45,992 nt of DNA from an uncultured Oscillibacter sp. (GCA_947382875.1 CANDBG010000018.1:1-45992), one strand, 5' to 3'; positions 6,466-16,226 are shown, numbered from the stretch's first letter. A program made the numbers and translations. Notes: generated from the sequence alone by a model not told the origin.

Positions 6466-8553
6466 GTGAAATATAAAAGGTGGAACGTCGGCTCTCCGGC
6501 CGAAGCGGACATTGAACGGCTTCGTAATGCCGGGTATTCCTATTTGCTCGCAACCGTGCTGGCCGCACGGGGCGTAACGTCTCCCGAAACCGCCGCGGAA
6601 TTTCTGGAACGCGACCGAAATCTCTCCCTTTCCCCAATGCTCATGCGGGATATGGATAAAGCCGTCGCCCGGATTCAGCAGGCGATCAGCAACGGGGAAA
6701 CCATCGCCGTTTTCGGCGATTACGATGTAGACGGCATTACCTCTACCGTTTTGCTGCTGGACTATCTGAAAAGCTGCGGCGCAGCCTGCCTTCGCTTCAT
6801 CCCCCACCGCATCGAGGACGGCTACGGACTCTCCTGCGACGCCATTCGGGGTCTGCGGGAAAAGGGTGCGACTTTGATGGTCACGGTGGACTGCGGCATT
6901 ACCGGAAACGAAGAAGTGGACTATGCCAATTCCCTGGGCCTGGATGTGGTGGTGACGGATCACCACGAATGCAAGGAAACCATTCCGAATGCCGTCGCCG
7001 TGGTAGACCCGCACCGTCCCGACTGCCCGTACCCGTTCAAGCATCTGGCGGGCTGCGGCGTCGCCTTGAAGCTCATTTTAGCCCTGGGCGGCGAGAACCG
7101 TGAAGACGCGCTGTTCGCCCGTTACTGCCCTTTAGCCGCCATCGGCACCGTTGCCGACGTAATGCGCATGGAGGGCGAAAACCGGATCATTGTCTCCTGT
7201 GGTCTTGAAGGGCTCCCGCACTCGGATTTTGTCGGCATACACGCCCTGCTGAAAGAGGCGGGGCTTTTGGGCAAACCCGTGACCTCCACACAGATTGGCT
7301 TTGTGCTCTCGCCCCGCATCAACGCTGCGGGGCGCATGGGCGAAGCGGACCTTGCCGCCGATCTTCTGGAAACCGACGACCCCGCCCGTGCGGAAGAACT
7401 GGCCCGCGCCCTCTGCGAGCTGAACCGGGAACGGCAGGCCGTGGAACAGACCATCTGCGCCGACGCCATGGAACAGATTCAGCGTCTTCGCGGCGAGGAG
7501 CGGAGCGCCCTGGTGCTTTCCAGCGACCGCTGGCATCAAGGTGTTGTAGGCATTGTGGCCTCCCGTCTCTCGGAAAAATATTCCTGTCCCAGCTTCATGA
7601 TTCATCTGAAAGACGGCGTCGGGCGCGGCTCCTGCCGCTCTTACGGCGGCTTCAACCTCTTTTCCGCCCTGGAATCCTGCGCCGACCTCCTGGACGGCTT
7701 CGGCGGCCACGAGCTGGCGGCGGGCTTCACCATCCCCGAGGCCAACATCGACGCATTCCGCACCCGCATGAACCGCTGTGTCCGCAGCGCGTCCGGAGGC
7801 GCTGCGCCGGTCAGTTCCCTGGAAGTCGACGCCGCCGTATCGGTTCCCTGTGAAATGACGCTGGAACAGGCTGACGAACTGAGCCTCCTGGAACCCTATG
7901 GGGCCGGGAATCCCCGTCCGGTGTTTGCGCTTCTGGGGGCCACGGTGGACGCCATCCAGCCCGTGGGCCAGGGACGGCATCTGAAACTCCGGCTCTCCAA
8001 AGGCGCCTGCCGGTTTGACGCCATCTTTTTCTCCACCACCGAAGCTGAATGCGGCATTCCCGCCGGGGGTCGTGTGGACGCCGCTTTCTATCTGCAAGCC
8101 AACACCTTCCGGGGCGCCACGACGCTGCAATTACAGCTCATTGACCTCCGGCCCTCCCTCACTCCCAGCCGCAACGAGGCTGACGCCCTGGACCTTCTGG
8201 AACGTCTTCTCTCCGGCGAACGCATCACGCCTCAGGAGACCGTCCGTCTCCGGGCCGGAAGAAACCAGTATGCCGCCTGCTGGGTTGCGCTGGAACGCCG
8301 TCTCCGGCAGGGCAAGGCCGAGGAGGACCGCCTTCCCTACCTCCGCCGTCTGGCGGCCAAGACCGGCGGCTGTGAAAGTTTTCTCCGTACCGCCCTGGCT
8401 CTGGAAGTCTTCCGGGAACGGGGGTTGATCTCCATGACCCGGCAGGGAGACCGCCTGACGTTAAGTCTCATGCAGATTCAGGGAAAAGCGGATCTGTCCG
8501 CCTGTCCTTATCTTCTCCGGCTGCGGGAAACCGCCGGAAGCGAGGTGAATTGA
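6466..8553 (+). CDS. recJ: single-stranded-DNA-specific 5'-3' exonuclease RecJ
   Basis: 695 residues, with a GTG start 10 bases after an AGGAGG site. RecJ degrades single-stranded DNA 5'-3' in recombination and mismatch/base-excision repair. The DHH phosphoesterase core is clear: FGDYDVDG at 84-91 and VTDHHE at 163-168, with the DHHA1 motif GGHELAAGF further on and a C-terminal OB-fold and helical extension. Metal-binding Asp and His residues are intact. It leads the long plus-strand transcript; the rel gene starts one base after its stop, so the two are coupled. Confidence 0.96.
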   Translation: MKYKRWNVGSPAEADIERLRNAGYSYLLATVLAARGVTSPETAAEFLERDRNLSLSPMLMRDMDKAVARIQQAISNGETIAVFGDYDVDGITSTVLLLDYLKSCGAACLRFIPHRIEDGYGLSCDAIRGLREKGATLMVTVDCGITGNEEVDYANSLGLDVVVTDHHECKETIPNAVAVVDPHRPDCPYPFKHLAGCGVALKLILALGGENREDALFARYCPLAAIGTVADVMRMEGENRIIVSCGLEGLPHSDFVGIHALLKEAGLLGKPVTSTQIGFVLSPRINAAGRMGEADLAADLLETDDPARAEELARALCELNRERQAVEQTICADAMEQIQRLRGEERSALVLSSDRWHQGVVGIVASRLSEKYSCPSFMIHLKDGVGRGSCRSYGGFNLFSALESCADLLDGFGGHELAAGFTIPEANIDAFRTRMNRCVRSASGGAAPVSSLEVDAAVSVPCEMTLEQADELSLLEPYGAGNPRPVFALLGATVDAIQPVGQGRHLKLRLSKGACRFDAIFFSTTEAECGIPAGGRVDAAFYLQANTFRGATTLQLQLIDLRPSLTPSRNEADALDLLERLLSGERITPQETVRLRAGRNQYAACWVALERRLRQGKAEEDRLPYLRRLAAKTGGCESFLRTALALEVFRERGLISMTRQGDRLTLSLMQIQGKADLSACPYLLRLRETAGSEVN

Positions 8554-8554
8554 A

Positions 8555-10732
8555 ATGACCGTCCAGGAACAATATGAATTGCTGGAAAAAACCGTCCGGG
8601 GCTACAACAACGCCGCTGATCTTGACGGCATCCGCGCCGCCTTTGAGTACGCGGAGAAATGCCATGAGGGCCAGAAGCGTAAGAGCGGCGAGCCCTATAT
8701 CATTCATCCCCTGGCCGTGGCGCAGATTGTGGCGGAATCCCTGAAACTGGACTCTGAATCGGTGGAAGCGGCGCTTCTGCACGATGTCATTGAAGATACG
8801 CCCGCTACGCATGAGGACGTGGCGCGGCTGTTTTCCCCCACCATCGCAGACCTGGTGGAAGGCGTCAGCAAACTGACGCGGATTCAGTACGCCACCAAGG
8901 AAGATGAACAAATGGAGAACCTCCGGAAGATGCTCATTGCCATGAGCAAGGATATCCGGGTAATTCTCGTCAAAGTCGCGGACCGCCTCCACAATATGCG
9001 GACAATGGAGTATCAGTCTCCCGCGAAGCAGAAGCAAAAGTCTCTGGAAACCATGGAGATTTATGCGCCGATTGCACACCGTTTGGGAATGCAGCGCATC
9101 AAGTGGGAACTGGAAGACCTTTCCCTCAAGTATCTGGACCCGGTGGGGTATGAGGAGATCGTCGCCAAGATCAACGCCAAGAGCCAGGAGAACGAGGCGT
9201 TTTTGCAGCGTACGTCCCTGGAAATCGGAAACCGTCTGGACGAAATGGATGTGGAGCACATCGTCTATGGCCGGGTGAAGCATCCGTATTCCATTTACCG
9301 GAAAATGTTCAACCAGAACAAGTCCATCGACGAAATCTTTGATCTGTTTGCCTTCCGGGTTCTGGTGGACAGCGTGGGCGACTGTTATAACGTTCTTGGC
9401 GTCATTCATGATCTCTACAAGCCGATTCTGGGGCGTTTCAAGGATTATATCGGCACGCCAAAGCCCAACGGTTATCAATCCCTTCATACCACCGTCATGG
9501 GTTCCGAGGGCATTCCCTTCGAAGTGCAGATTCGCACCCGTCAGATGCACGACTTCGCAGAATACGGCGTGGCGGCGCACTGGAAGTACAAGCAAAACGG
9601 CATGGGGGCCGGAACAGAAGGAAAATATGAATGGGTCCGGCGTCTGCTGGAAAACCAGGAGGGCGCAGACGCTGAGGATTATATCCATTCCCTGAAAGTG
9701 GATATGTTCGCCGACGAGGTGTTTGTGTTCACGCCAAACGGCGACGTGCAGAACCTTCCCGCCAAGGCAACGCCGATTGATTTCGCGTATGCCATTCACT
9801 CCGCTGTAGGCAACCGCATGGTTGGCGCGAAGGTAAACAACCGGATCGTAACGCTGGACCACATTCTGAAAAACGGCGACATTGTGGAAATTCTCACCTC
9901 AAAGGCCGCCAAGGGTCCCAGCCGGGACTGGATGAAGATTGCCAGAAGCTCCGAGGCCCGCAGCAAAATCCGTCAGTGGTTCAAGAAAGAGCGGAAAGAG
10001 GAAAATATTGCCAATGGCCGTTCGGCCTTCGAGCAGGAGCTGAAGCACTGCGGTCTTTCCATGAAGGTCGTAACGGACCCGGAAAACCTGCCGATTCTGC
10101 TGAAAAAAGTTTCTTATAACTCCCTGGACGAGATGTACGCCGCCATTGGCTACGGCGGCTTCACCGCCCAAAAGGCCGTGGGCCGGATGCATAATGAGCT
10201 TTTGCGCATTGCCCGGAAGGACCACGGCGAACAGCCCGTATCCAAGCCGGAGCCGGTTCTTCCCAAGAAAGTCAAGAGCGAACAGGGCATTATTGTGGAG
10301 GGGCTGGACAACTGTCTGGTAAAATTCTCCAAGTGCTGCACGCCGGTGCCGGGCGACGAAATCGTAGGCTTTATCACCCGCGGTTACGGCGTATCGGTTC
10401 ACCGGGCGGACTGTCCCAACGCCGCCCCGGAGCGCCGGATCGGACAGGAGGGCCGCTGGCTGAAAGTCTCCTGGGGCGAAGACACCAACGACAGTTATCC
10501 CACAACGATTGAAGTGGTCTGCAAGGACCGCCTCAACCTCCTGCTGGACGTTTCCGCCGCGCTGTCCTCCACGAAGGTATTTGTTTCCGGCCTTCAATCC
10601 CGGAGCACGGAGGACCAGTTTGCCATTTTCCGCATTGAAATCCGCGTCCGGGACGGGGACCAGATGAAAGCCGTCATGAACCGCCTGCACCAGATTTCCG
10701 GCGTTCTGAGCGTCACGCGCCCGGCAGGCTGA
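8555..10732 (+). CDS. relA/rel: bifunctional (p)ppGpp synthetase/hydrolase Rel
   Basis: 725 residues with the complete Rel/RSH layout: HD hydrolase domain (~35-190, with the HDVIEDT motif, so hydrolysis should be active), synthetase domain (~230-370, RFKDYI...NGYQSLHT), TGS domain (~390-455), the CCTPVPGD...HRADCPN zinc/helical region, and a C-terminal ACT domain. RFKD fits the RxKD signature of bifunctional enzymes rather than the ExDD of dedicated synthetases. The enzyme makes and removes the starvation alarmone on the ribosome. It begins one base after recJ, an unusually tight pairing. A small membrane peptide and dtd follow, and rel-dtd linkage is common in Firmicutes. Confidence 0.97.
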   Translation: MTVQEQYELLEKTVRGYNNAADLDGIRAAFEYAEKCHEGQKRKSGEPYIIHPLAVAQIVAESLKLDSESVEAALLHDVIEDTPATHEDVARLFSPTIADLVEGVSKLTRIQYATKEDEQMENLRKMLIAMSKDIRVILVKVADRLHNMRTMEYQSPAKQKQKSLETMEIYAPIAHRLGMQRIKWELEDLSLKYLDPVGYEEIVAKINAKSQENEAFLQRTSLEIGNRLDEMDVEHIVYGRVKHPYSIYRKMFNQNKSIDEIFDLFAFRVLVDSVGDCYNVLGVIHDLYKPILGRFKDYIGTPKPNGYQSLHTTVMGSEGIPFEVQIRTRQMHDFAEYGVAAHWKYKQNGMGAGTEGKYEWVRRLLENQEGADAEDYIHSLKVDMFADEVFVFTPNGDVQNLPAKATPIDFAYAIHSAVGNRMVGAKVNNRIVTLDHILKNGDIVEILTSKAAKGPSRDWMKIARSSEARSKIRQWFKKERKEENIANGRSAFEQELKHCGLSMKVVTDPENLPILLKKVSYNSLDEMYAAIGYGGFTAQKAVGRMHNELLRIARKDHGEQPVSKPEPVLPKKVKSEQGIIVEGLDNCLVKFSKCCTPVPGDEIVGFITRGYGVSVHRADCPNAAPERRIGQEGRWLKVSWGEDTNDSYPTTIEVVCKDRLNLLLDVSAALSSTKVFVSGLQSRSTEDQFAIFRIEIRVRDGDQMKAVMNRLHQISGVLSVTRPAG

Positions 10733-10757
10733 CCGGCGTTTTCAGGAGGTACTTTTT

Positions 10758-10940
10758 ATGATAAACCGCACATCCACTTCTCTCTTTGTCACTACGGTCA
10801 TCGGCATTGTTTTTATTATCTATGGCGTCTGGGCGGCCTTTAAGCAGCTGGACAGCCGCCGCACCCGGGATATGGGCCGGGTCTGCCTTGCCATCGGAGT
10901 GATTCTGCTCGCAAGGCTCATTCTCTACTTTGTCAACTGA
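10758..10940 (+). CDS. small two-helix membrane protein
   Basis: 60 residues with two hydrophobic segments (about 8-27 and 42-58) joined by a basic loop (QLDSRRTRDMGR), so both ends probably face the same side. An AGGAGG site sits 8 bases before the ATG, and the gene fits between rel and dtd with gaps of 25 and 18 bases, so it is very likely expressed. I recognise no family. A tie to stringent response is only suggested by position. Confidence 0.75.
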   Translation: MINRTSTSLFVTTVIGIVFIIYGVWAAFKQLDSRRTRDMGRVCLAIGVILLARLILYFVN

Positions 10941-10958
10941 ACGAAAGGATGGACCGCT

Positions 10959-11402
10959 ATGCGCGCAGTCGTCACCCGCGTGAAGCACGCGTCTGTAACC
11001 ATTGAGGGCAAAATCAACGGGCAAATCGGCCTGGGCTATCTGGTCCTTCTGGGCGTCGGCCCCAGCGACACCGCCGAAACCGCCGCAAAACTGGCGGAAA
11101 AAATCTGCAACCTGCGGATTTTTGAGGACGAAAACGGGAAAATGAATCTGAATTTGGAACAAGTGGGCGGGGCCATGCTGGTGGTCTCCCAGTTCACCCT
11201 GTATGCCGACACCTCTTCCCGCCGTCCCGGCTTTTCCAGGGCTGCCAAGCCCGACCTCGCCATTCCGCTTTATGAGGAATTCATGGCCCGCTGCCGCGCC
11301 CGTGGCTTTGTCGTGGAGCACGGCGAGTTCGGCGCGGAAATGGAGGTCGATTCCTTGAATATGGGACCTGTAACCATCTTGTTTGATACGGAAAATCCGT
11401 GA
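10959..11402 (+). CDS. dtd: D-aminoacyl-tRNA deacylase
   Basis: 147 residues, normal size. Dtd removes D-amino acids (and glycine mischarged on tRNA-Ala) from tRNA in the cytoplasm. Both signature elements are present: SQFTLYAD near 78-85 and the C-terminal NMGPVTI with the cross-subunit Gly-Pro motif; FSRAAKP is also standard. Start supported by GAAAGGA upstream. Part of the recJ-rel-dtd transcript. Confidence 0.97.
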   Translation: MRAVVTRVKHASVTIEGKINGQIGLGYLVLLGVGPSDTAETAAKLAEKICNLRIFEDENGKMNLNLEQVGGAMLVVSQFTLYADTSSRRPGFSRAAKPDLAIPLYEEFMARCRARGFVVEHGEFGAEMEVDSLNMGPVTILFDTENP

Positions 11403-11418
11403 AAAGGAGCGTGCAAAA

Positions 11419-12492
11419 ATGGAAACCATTTCTCCCAAACAGCCTCACCCCGACTGGCCCTGGACGCTGGAGGCCGCCTCCAGGGAAAAAACCTCGAATT
11501 TTGATTGGTACGACATTCGCGGTGCGCTGGAACGTCTCGGCCCGGACCCAACCGAAAGCTTCCTGATTCTGGAACAGACACAGGGCCGGGATTACTGGTT
11601 CATTCAAAGCGCGTTTGCTTCGCAGGGGCCTCACGCCGGACAGTGTATCGTCGGCTGCGGCTGGTCGGACCCGGAGGGCCCCGCTCTGGTGGAGACCTAC
11701 GTGGGCCTGGAAGACGCCATTCGCTATTTTCAAGCGGTCTGGGAGCGGAAACCGCTGGACTTCTCCGGGTTTGTGGATTTGTCCTGTGAGCTTCCGGCAA
11801 ACCAGAACAAGCAGGCTTTGAAAATTTTCCGTCTGGAGGTCGGACAGCTGGGCACAAACTGCTATATCCTGGTGGAGCAGAACGCAAAGCTCGCGGCGGT
11901 CATCGACCCCGGCGGAGACGCGGACCGGATCATTCAGGTAATCAAAGAGCAAGATGTACAGGTTCGGTATATCCTGCTGACTCACGGGCACTATGACCAT
12001 GTGGACGCCCTGCCGGAGCTGGCGGCGGCGTTCCCGGAAGCGGATATCTATATCCACCGGAAGGACGTTGAGGGCGTGGACCCGCAATTGTTCCCCGTCC
12101 CGGCGATGCGGAAGGCCCCCTCGTTCCCGGCGGACCGCCTGCATTATTTCAAGGCGTTCAATGACCGGGACATTCCTGCGGACCAGGCGGAACAGCTGTC
12201 CTTTGGCAGTCTGAAAATCCATCCGATTCACACGCCTGGGCACTCCGAGGGCAGCGTGACCCTGCGGGTAAACGGCGGGCCGCTGTTCTGCGGAGACACG
12301 CTGTTTCAAGGCTCCTGCGGCCGGACGGATTTTCCCGGCGGGAATGTGCAGAAAATGCTGTCGTCCCTGCGTTTCTTCGGTTTGATGGACGGCGATGCGG
12401 CCGTCTACCCCGGGCATATGGCTCCAACCACTTTGGAGGAGGAACGGAAGTATAATCCGTTTCTCCGTCAGGCGATGCAGATGAAGCCATGA
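11419..12492 (+). CDS. metallo-beta-lactamase-fold hydrolase with extra N-terminal domain
   Basis: 357 residues from the ATG at 11419, which has AAAAGGAG upstream; an earlier in-frame ATG would overlap dtd. Residues ~140-350 form a glyoxalase-II-like metallo-beta-lactamase domain: THGHYDH at 188-194, H275 in HTPGH, D293 in CGDTLF and a PGH near 333 supply the zinc ligands. Close relatives are annotated as MBL-fold hydrolase (YcbL-like); the substrate is unknown. Residues 1-135 are a separate region with aromatic, beta-rich segments (SFLILEQTQGRDYWFIQSAF) that I cannot place. It overlaps hemZ by 4 bases (ATGA), so the two are coupled. Confidence 0.9.
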   Translation: METISPKQPHPDWPWTLEAASREKTSNFDWYDIRGALERLGPDPTESFLILEQTQGRDYWFIQSAFASQGPHAGQCIVGCGWSDPEGPALVETYVGLEDAIRYFQAVWERKPLDFSGFVDLSCELPANQNKQALKIFRLEVGQLGTNCYILVEQNAKLAAVIDPGGDADRIIQVIKEQDVQVRYILLTHGHYDHVDALPELAAAFPEADIYIHRKDVEGVDPQLFPVPAMRKAPSFPADRLHYFKAFNDRDIPADQAEQLSFGSLKIHPIHTPGHSEGSVTLRVNGGPLFCGDTLFQGSCGRTDFPGGNVQKMLSSLRFFGLMDGDAAVYPGHMAPTTLEEERKYNPFLRQAMQMKP

Positions 12493-13952
12493 AGCTGGAA
12501 TTTCACGGTCACAACGAACGCTATACGGTGGAACAGAGCCTGCTGAACCTGTTCCCCGGCGAGCTTCCGGTTTACGAGCCGATTCGGCCCGGAGATGAAA
12601 ACTGGGCGATGATCTTCTGTCGGGAGGACACGCGGTATCATGTTACTGCAGAGCTGTGCTGGCACGGAAAAGCCGTGTCTTACGGCGTCGGCTGTCCGCT
12701 GAACGGCACAGAATACCAGCGGGAACGGCAGCGGCGGCACGCCATCGGCAAGTGTTTTTTCCTCGCGTATCAGGAACTGACCGGCAATCAGCCTCCCTGG
12801 GGAATGCTGACGGGCGTCCGTCCTGACAAGCTGGTGACGGAGGCGCTGACGGAGGGTAAAACCCCCAACGCCGCACGGGAAATGCTGGAAAAATTGTACT
12901 TCGTCACTCCGCGACGTGCGGCGCTGGCCCTGGAAACCGGCACAGCGGCGTACGAAGCGGCCAAATCGCTCGGACCGCGGGATATTGCCCTGTACGTCGG
13001 GATTCCCTTCTGTCCTACCCGCTGCGCCTACTGTTCGTTTGTCAGCCAATCGGTCGAAAAAAGCATCTCGCAGGTGGAGCCTTACCTGGACGCGCTTATC
13101 GCCGAAATCCGCAGCGCGGGCGAAATAATCGAACGGCAAAACCTGAAAATACGGGCGCTGTACGTAGGCGGCGGCACGCCGACAACGCTTTCCGCCAAAC
13201 AGCTCCACCGTCTTTTCACAGAGCTTGAGACGGCCTTTCCGCTTGGCCTGGGACTGGAAATCACCGTCGAGGCGGGCCGCCCGGACACCATCACCGCGGA
13301 AAAATTAGGCGTTCTGAAAGACGGCGGCGCGACCCGCGTATCCGTCAATCCGCAGACCATGGAGGCTCACGTTCTGGAAGCCATTGGCCGCCGTCACAGT
13401 CCCGGCGACATCGAACGGGCCATGACCCTGGTCGCGGAAGCCGGATTTCAGCACGTAAACATGGACCTGATCGCCGGTCTGCCGGAGGACACCCCCGACG
13501 GCTTCCGCCGTTCCCTGGATGCCTGTCTCTCCTTCCGCCCGGACAATCTCACGGTTCACACACTGGCATTGAAAAAAGGCAGCCGTCTTCTTCTGGAAGG
13601 TTCCGCTGTACCCGGTCCGGAAGCCGTCACAGAGATGCTGGACGCCGCCGAACCTGCTCTCCGCGGCGCGGGCTACGCCCCCTATTACCTCTACCGTCAG
13701 AAATATATGTCCGGCAGTTTTGAGAACATCGGCTGGACACAGCCCGGCGCATCCTGTCTCTATAACATCTATATCATGTCGGAGCTTTGCTCGATTCTGT
13801 CCCTTGGCGCGGGCGGCTCCACCAAGGTGGTGGACGTCTCCCGGCGGCACATCCAGCGGTTTTTTAATCCGAAATTTCCGGAAGAATATACAAAGCGGCC
13901 GGAAAAAATGCAGTCGAACCAAGCGGCCTTCGCCGCCTTCTACGAAATCTGA
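12489..13952 (+). CDS. hemZ: coproporphyrinogen dehydrogenase-type radical SAM protein HemZ
   Basis: 487 residues. HemZ is the HemN-like radical SAM protein of Bacillus and clostridia, assigned to oxygen-independent coproporphyrinogen oxidation. C175, C179 and C182 in PFCPTRCAYCSF form the [4Fe-4S] cluster motif, followed by YVGGGTPTTL, EAGRPDT and the NMDLIAGLP segment. The first ~160 residues are the HemZ-specific extension. No other heme genes are nearby, so in this organism it may act on another substrate or be part of a partial pathway. Coupled to the metallo-hydrolase upstream; the kinase gene follows after 23 bases. Confidence 0.93.
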   Translation: MKLEFHGHNERYTVEQSLLNLFPGELPVYEPIRPGDENWAMIFCREDTRYHVTAELCWHGKAVSYGVGCPLNGTEYQRERQRRHAIGKCFFLAYQELTGNQPPWGMLTGVRPDKLVTEALTEGKTPNAAREMLEKLYFVTPRRAALALETGTAAYEAAKSLGPRDIALYVGIPFCPTRCAYCSFVSQSVEKSISQVEPYLDALIAEIRSAGEIIERQNLKIRALYVGGGTPTTLSAKQLHRLFTELETAFPLGLGLEITVEAGRPDTITAEKLGVLKDGGATRVSVNPQTMEAHVLEAIGRRHSPGDIERAMTLVAEAGFQHVNMDLIAGLPEDTPDGFRRSLDACLSFRPDNLTVHTLALKKGSRLLLEGSAVPGPEAVTEMLDAAEPALRGAGYAPYYLYRQKYMSGSFENIGWTQPGASCLYNIYIMSELCSILSLGAGGSTKVVDVSRRHIQRFFNPKFPEEYTKRPEKMQSNQAAFAAFYEI

Positions 13953-13975
13953 CGATTTGGAAAGGAGCTGCTTTT

Positions 13976-14911
13976 ATGCCGTATTTGCTGAATGAAATCA
14001 ATGAAGCCATCCGCAGCGATCCCGCCGCCTTTGCCCGGCAGTGCGACGACGCGCTGTCACAGAAAATCGCCGACGCCGCCCGGAAAATTGCCTCCCACCG
14101 CAGGGAATCTCATGTGGTTCTTCTCTCCGGTCCCTCCGGCTCCGGCAAAACCACCACCGCCCTGAAAATTGAAGAAGAACTAAAAAGCATGGGCATCGGC
14201 ACGCATACGGTTTCGATGGATAACTATTTCAAAACCCTGGACCCCGACACGTGTCCCCGAAACCGCGAGGGAGAAATTGACTATGAATCCCCCTTCTTCC
14301 TCGACGTGGACCTGCTCAACCGGCATTTCTCCCTTTTGGACAAAGGCGAGACGATTTATATTCCCAAATACGAATTTGCCCGGCAGATGCGTTCGGACGT
14401 GTTCACACAGCCCCTGCGCCTGGGTCCGGACGAACTGGCGATTTTCGAGGGCATTCACTCCCTGAACGATATCATCGTCGGCAAGAACCCCAAGGCGTTC
14501 AAGCTCTATATTGCCGCCCGCAGCGACATTGTGGACACCGACGGAACCGTGATTTTTGACAAATCCTGGATACGTCTCTGTCGGCGGCTCGTGCGGGACT
14601 TCAAGTTCCGGGGCAGCGACGCCGCCTTTACGCTGAAGCTGTGGGAGAACGTCCGCCGGGGCGAACGGCTGTATATCTCACCCTACAAGGAAAACGCAGA
14701 CATCCGGTTTGACTCCTCCCTTGCCCTCAGCGCCAGCGCCTTGAAACCCTTTGCCGTGCCGCTTTTAGAGAATATTCCCAGAGGAAAATACCAGGTTGTG
14801 GAAGACATTCTCAAAGCCTTTGAAAAAATCGAGCCGCTGGATGAATCTTATATCGCGCCCAAATCCCTGGCCCGGGAGTTTATCGGCGGAAGCCCCTACG
14901 ACAACCATTGA
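13976..14911 (+). CDS. uridine kinase-like nucleoside kinase
   Basis: 311 residues. Walker A GPSGSGKTT at 52-60, then SMDNYF, the DYESPFFLDV segment and a Walker-B-like LAIFEGIH, all as in uridine kinase/phosphoribulokinase-family proteins of clostridia. About 50 residues precede the P-loop, longer than the classical Udk. It probably phosphorylates a nucleoside (uridine or cytidine) for salvage, which fits a purine nucleoside phosphorylase two genes downstream. Ribosome site GAAAGGAG before the ATG. Confidence 0.88.
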   Translation: MPYLLNEINEAIRSDPAAFARQCDDALSQKIADAARKIASHRRESHVVLLSGPSGSGKTTTALKIEEELKSMGIGTHTVSMDNYFKTLDPDTCPRNREGEIDYESPFFLDVDLLNRHFSLLDKGETIYIPKYEFARQMRSDVFTQPLRLGPDELAIFEGIHSLNDIIVGKNPKAFKLYIAARSDIVDTDGTVIFDKSWIRLCRRLVRDFKFRGSDAAFTLKLWENVRRGERLYISPYKENADIRFDSSLALSASALKPFAVPLLENIPRGKYQVVEDILKAFEKIEPLDESYIAPKSLAREFIGGSPYDNH

Positions 14912-14949
14912 TTTCCAACACCGGAACTATCAAAAAGGAGGAACCATCT

Positions 14950-15399
14950 ATGAGCGATAACAAAAAGCTGTACAGCCTGCTGGACACCCTGCGGCGCACG
15001 GCGGCCTTTACGGGCAACCTGGCCCTTGGCGGCGCGTACCTGGCGGAACAGAAAGCGGAGGATATCTGGAAGACCGCGAAGCTGCGTATGGAGGCAAACC
15101 GTCTGGACGAGGAAATCCGGGAGCGGCTTCAGGACGTCGGCAAATACGTCTATGCCACTCACACCGGGTCTCCCAGCGACTCCGACGAAATGCACGAAAC
15201 CCTCCAGGAGATCGACCACCTGAAGGGCAAACTGGACGCCGTAAACCAGAAGATCGGCCGCCGGCCGGAAGCGTTGGCGTGTCCCTTCTGCGGGGCGGAC
15301 GTGCAGCCGGAGGACCGGTATTGCCGGGAGTGCGGCGAGGGATTGTTTGAAGACAATTCCGCAGAGGATTTCGAGGACAATCAGAACGGAGAATCATAA
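14950..15399 (+). CDS. zinc-ribbon protein with N-terminal helical region
   Basis: 149 residues from the ATG at 14950 (AAGGAGG upstream; an earlier ATG inside the kinase gene is less likely). Residues 1-110 are predicted helical and charged (a possible coiled coil around DEIDHLKGKL-type repeats). Residues ~112-131 hold a zinc ribbon, CPFCG...YCRECG, and the tail is acidic. No catalytic motif is seen; such proteins are common uncharacterised clostridial neighbours of housekeeping genes. Its stop overlaps the start of the phosphorylase gene by one base (TAATG). Confidence 0.8.
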   Translation: MSDNKKLYSLLDTLRRTAAFTGNLALGGAYLAEQKAEDIWKTAKLRMEANRLDEEIRERLQDVGKYVYATHTGSPSDSDEMHETLQEIDHLKGKLDAVNQKIGRRPEALACPFCGADVQPEDRYCRECGEGLFEDNSAEDFEDNQNGES

Positions 15400-16226
15400 T
15401 GGATTTTTATACAATGGAACAGTATCAGGAGAGCGCAAAGGTTCTGCGGGAGCGTCTGAACGGCTTCCAGCCGGAGGCCCTGCTGATTCTCGGTTCCGGC
15501 CTGGGCGGCATGGCGGACGAAGTGGAAAACCCCATTGTCGTCCCCTACGGGGAAGTGCCTCACATGAAACGCTCCACCGTGGCCGACCACAAAGGACAAT
15601 TTGTCTTCGGGCGTCTGGCGGGACGGAACGTCGCCGTCATGCAGGGCCGTCTGCACACCTACGAGGGCTGGTCCGCCGCCGACGCGGCCTATCCGGTCCG
15701 GGTCCTGCGTCTGCTGGGGGCCGGGATTCTGCTGGTCACGAACGCTGCTGGGGCTGTAAATACGGCTTTTTCCGCCGGAGACCTCATGCTGATCACCGAC
15801 CACATCAAGCTCTTTGGCGACAGTCCCCTGCGGGGGCCGAACCTGGAAGAATTTGGTCCCCGTTTTCCCGACGTCAGTCATGTATATACGCCCCGTCTTC
15901 AGAAAGCCGCCCGGCAGACTGCCGCCGCCCTGGGGCTTTCCCTCCGGGAAGGCGTCTATATGTTTTTTCCCGGTCCGCAGTACGAAACCCCGGCGGAGGT
16001 CCGTTTCGCCCGCATTGCGGGGGCGGACGCCGTGGGAATGTCCACGGTGCCGGAGGCGGTCGCCGCAGCCCACTGCGGCATGGAGGTCCTGGGCTTCACC
16101 CTCTGCACCAACATGGCGGCGGGGGTCCTGGAACGGCCATTGTCCGGCGACGAGGTTGTCGCGGCGGCGGAGGAAGCGTCGCCTCGTTTTTCCGCGTTGG
16201 TGAAGGGCTGTCTGGAACGGCTGTAA
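15399..16226 (+). CDS. punA: purine-nucleoside phosphorylase
   Basis: 275 residues, the trimeric PNP class. It cleaves purine (deoxy)nucleosides with phosphate to base plus (deoxy)ribose 1-phosphate. Motifs: LGSGLG at 31-36, GRLHTYEG at 83-90, TNAAG at 114-118, GPQYETPAE at 192-200, GMSTVPE at 213-219, and N238 in TNMAAG, which contacts the purine ring. Translationally coupled to the zinc-ribbon gene. It is the last gene of the recJ-to-punA run and is followed by a 175-base gap holding hairpins and a terminator. Confidence 0.96.
   Translation: MDFYTMEQYQESAKVLRERLNGFQPEALLILGSGLGGMADEVENPIVVPYGEVPHMKRSTVADHKGQFVFGRLAGRNVAVMQGRLHTYEGWSAADAAYPVRVLRLLGAGILLVTNAAGAVNTAFSAGDLMLITDHIKLFGDSPLRGPNLEEFGPRFPDVSHVYTPRLQKAARQTAAALGLSLREGVYMFFPGPQYETPAEVRFARIAGADAVGMSTVPEAVAAAHCGMEVLGFTLCTNMAAGVLERPLSGDEVVAAAEEASPRFSALVKGCLERL

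Noticed and set aside
8468-9862. 464-codon open frame opposite rel
   Set aside because: Shadow of the Rel coding strand; no ribosome site and no family-like motifs.
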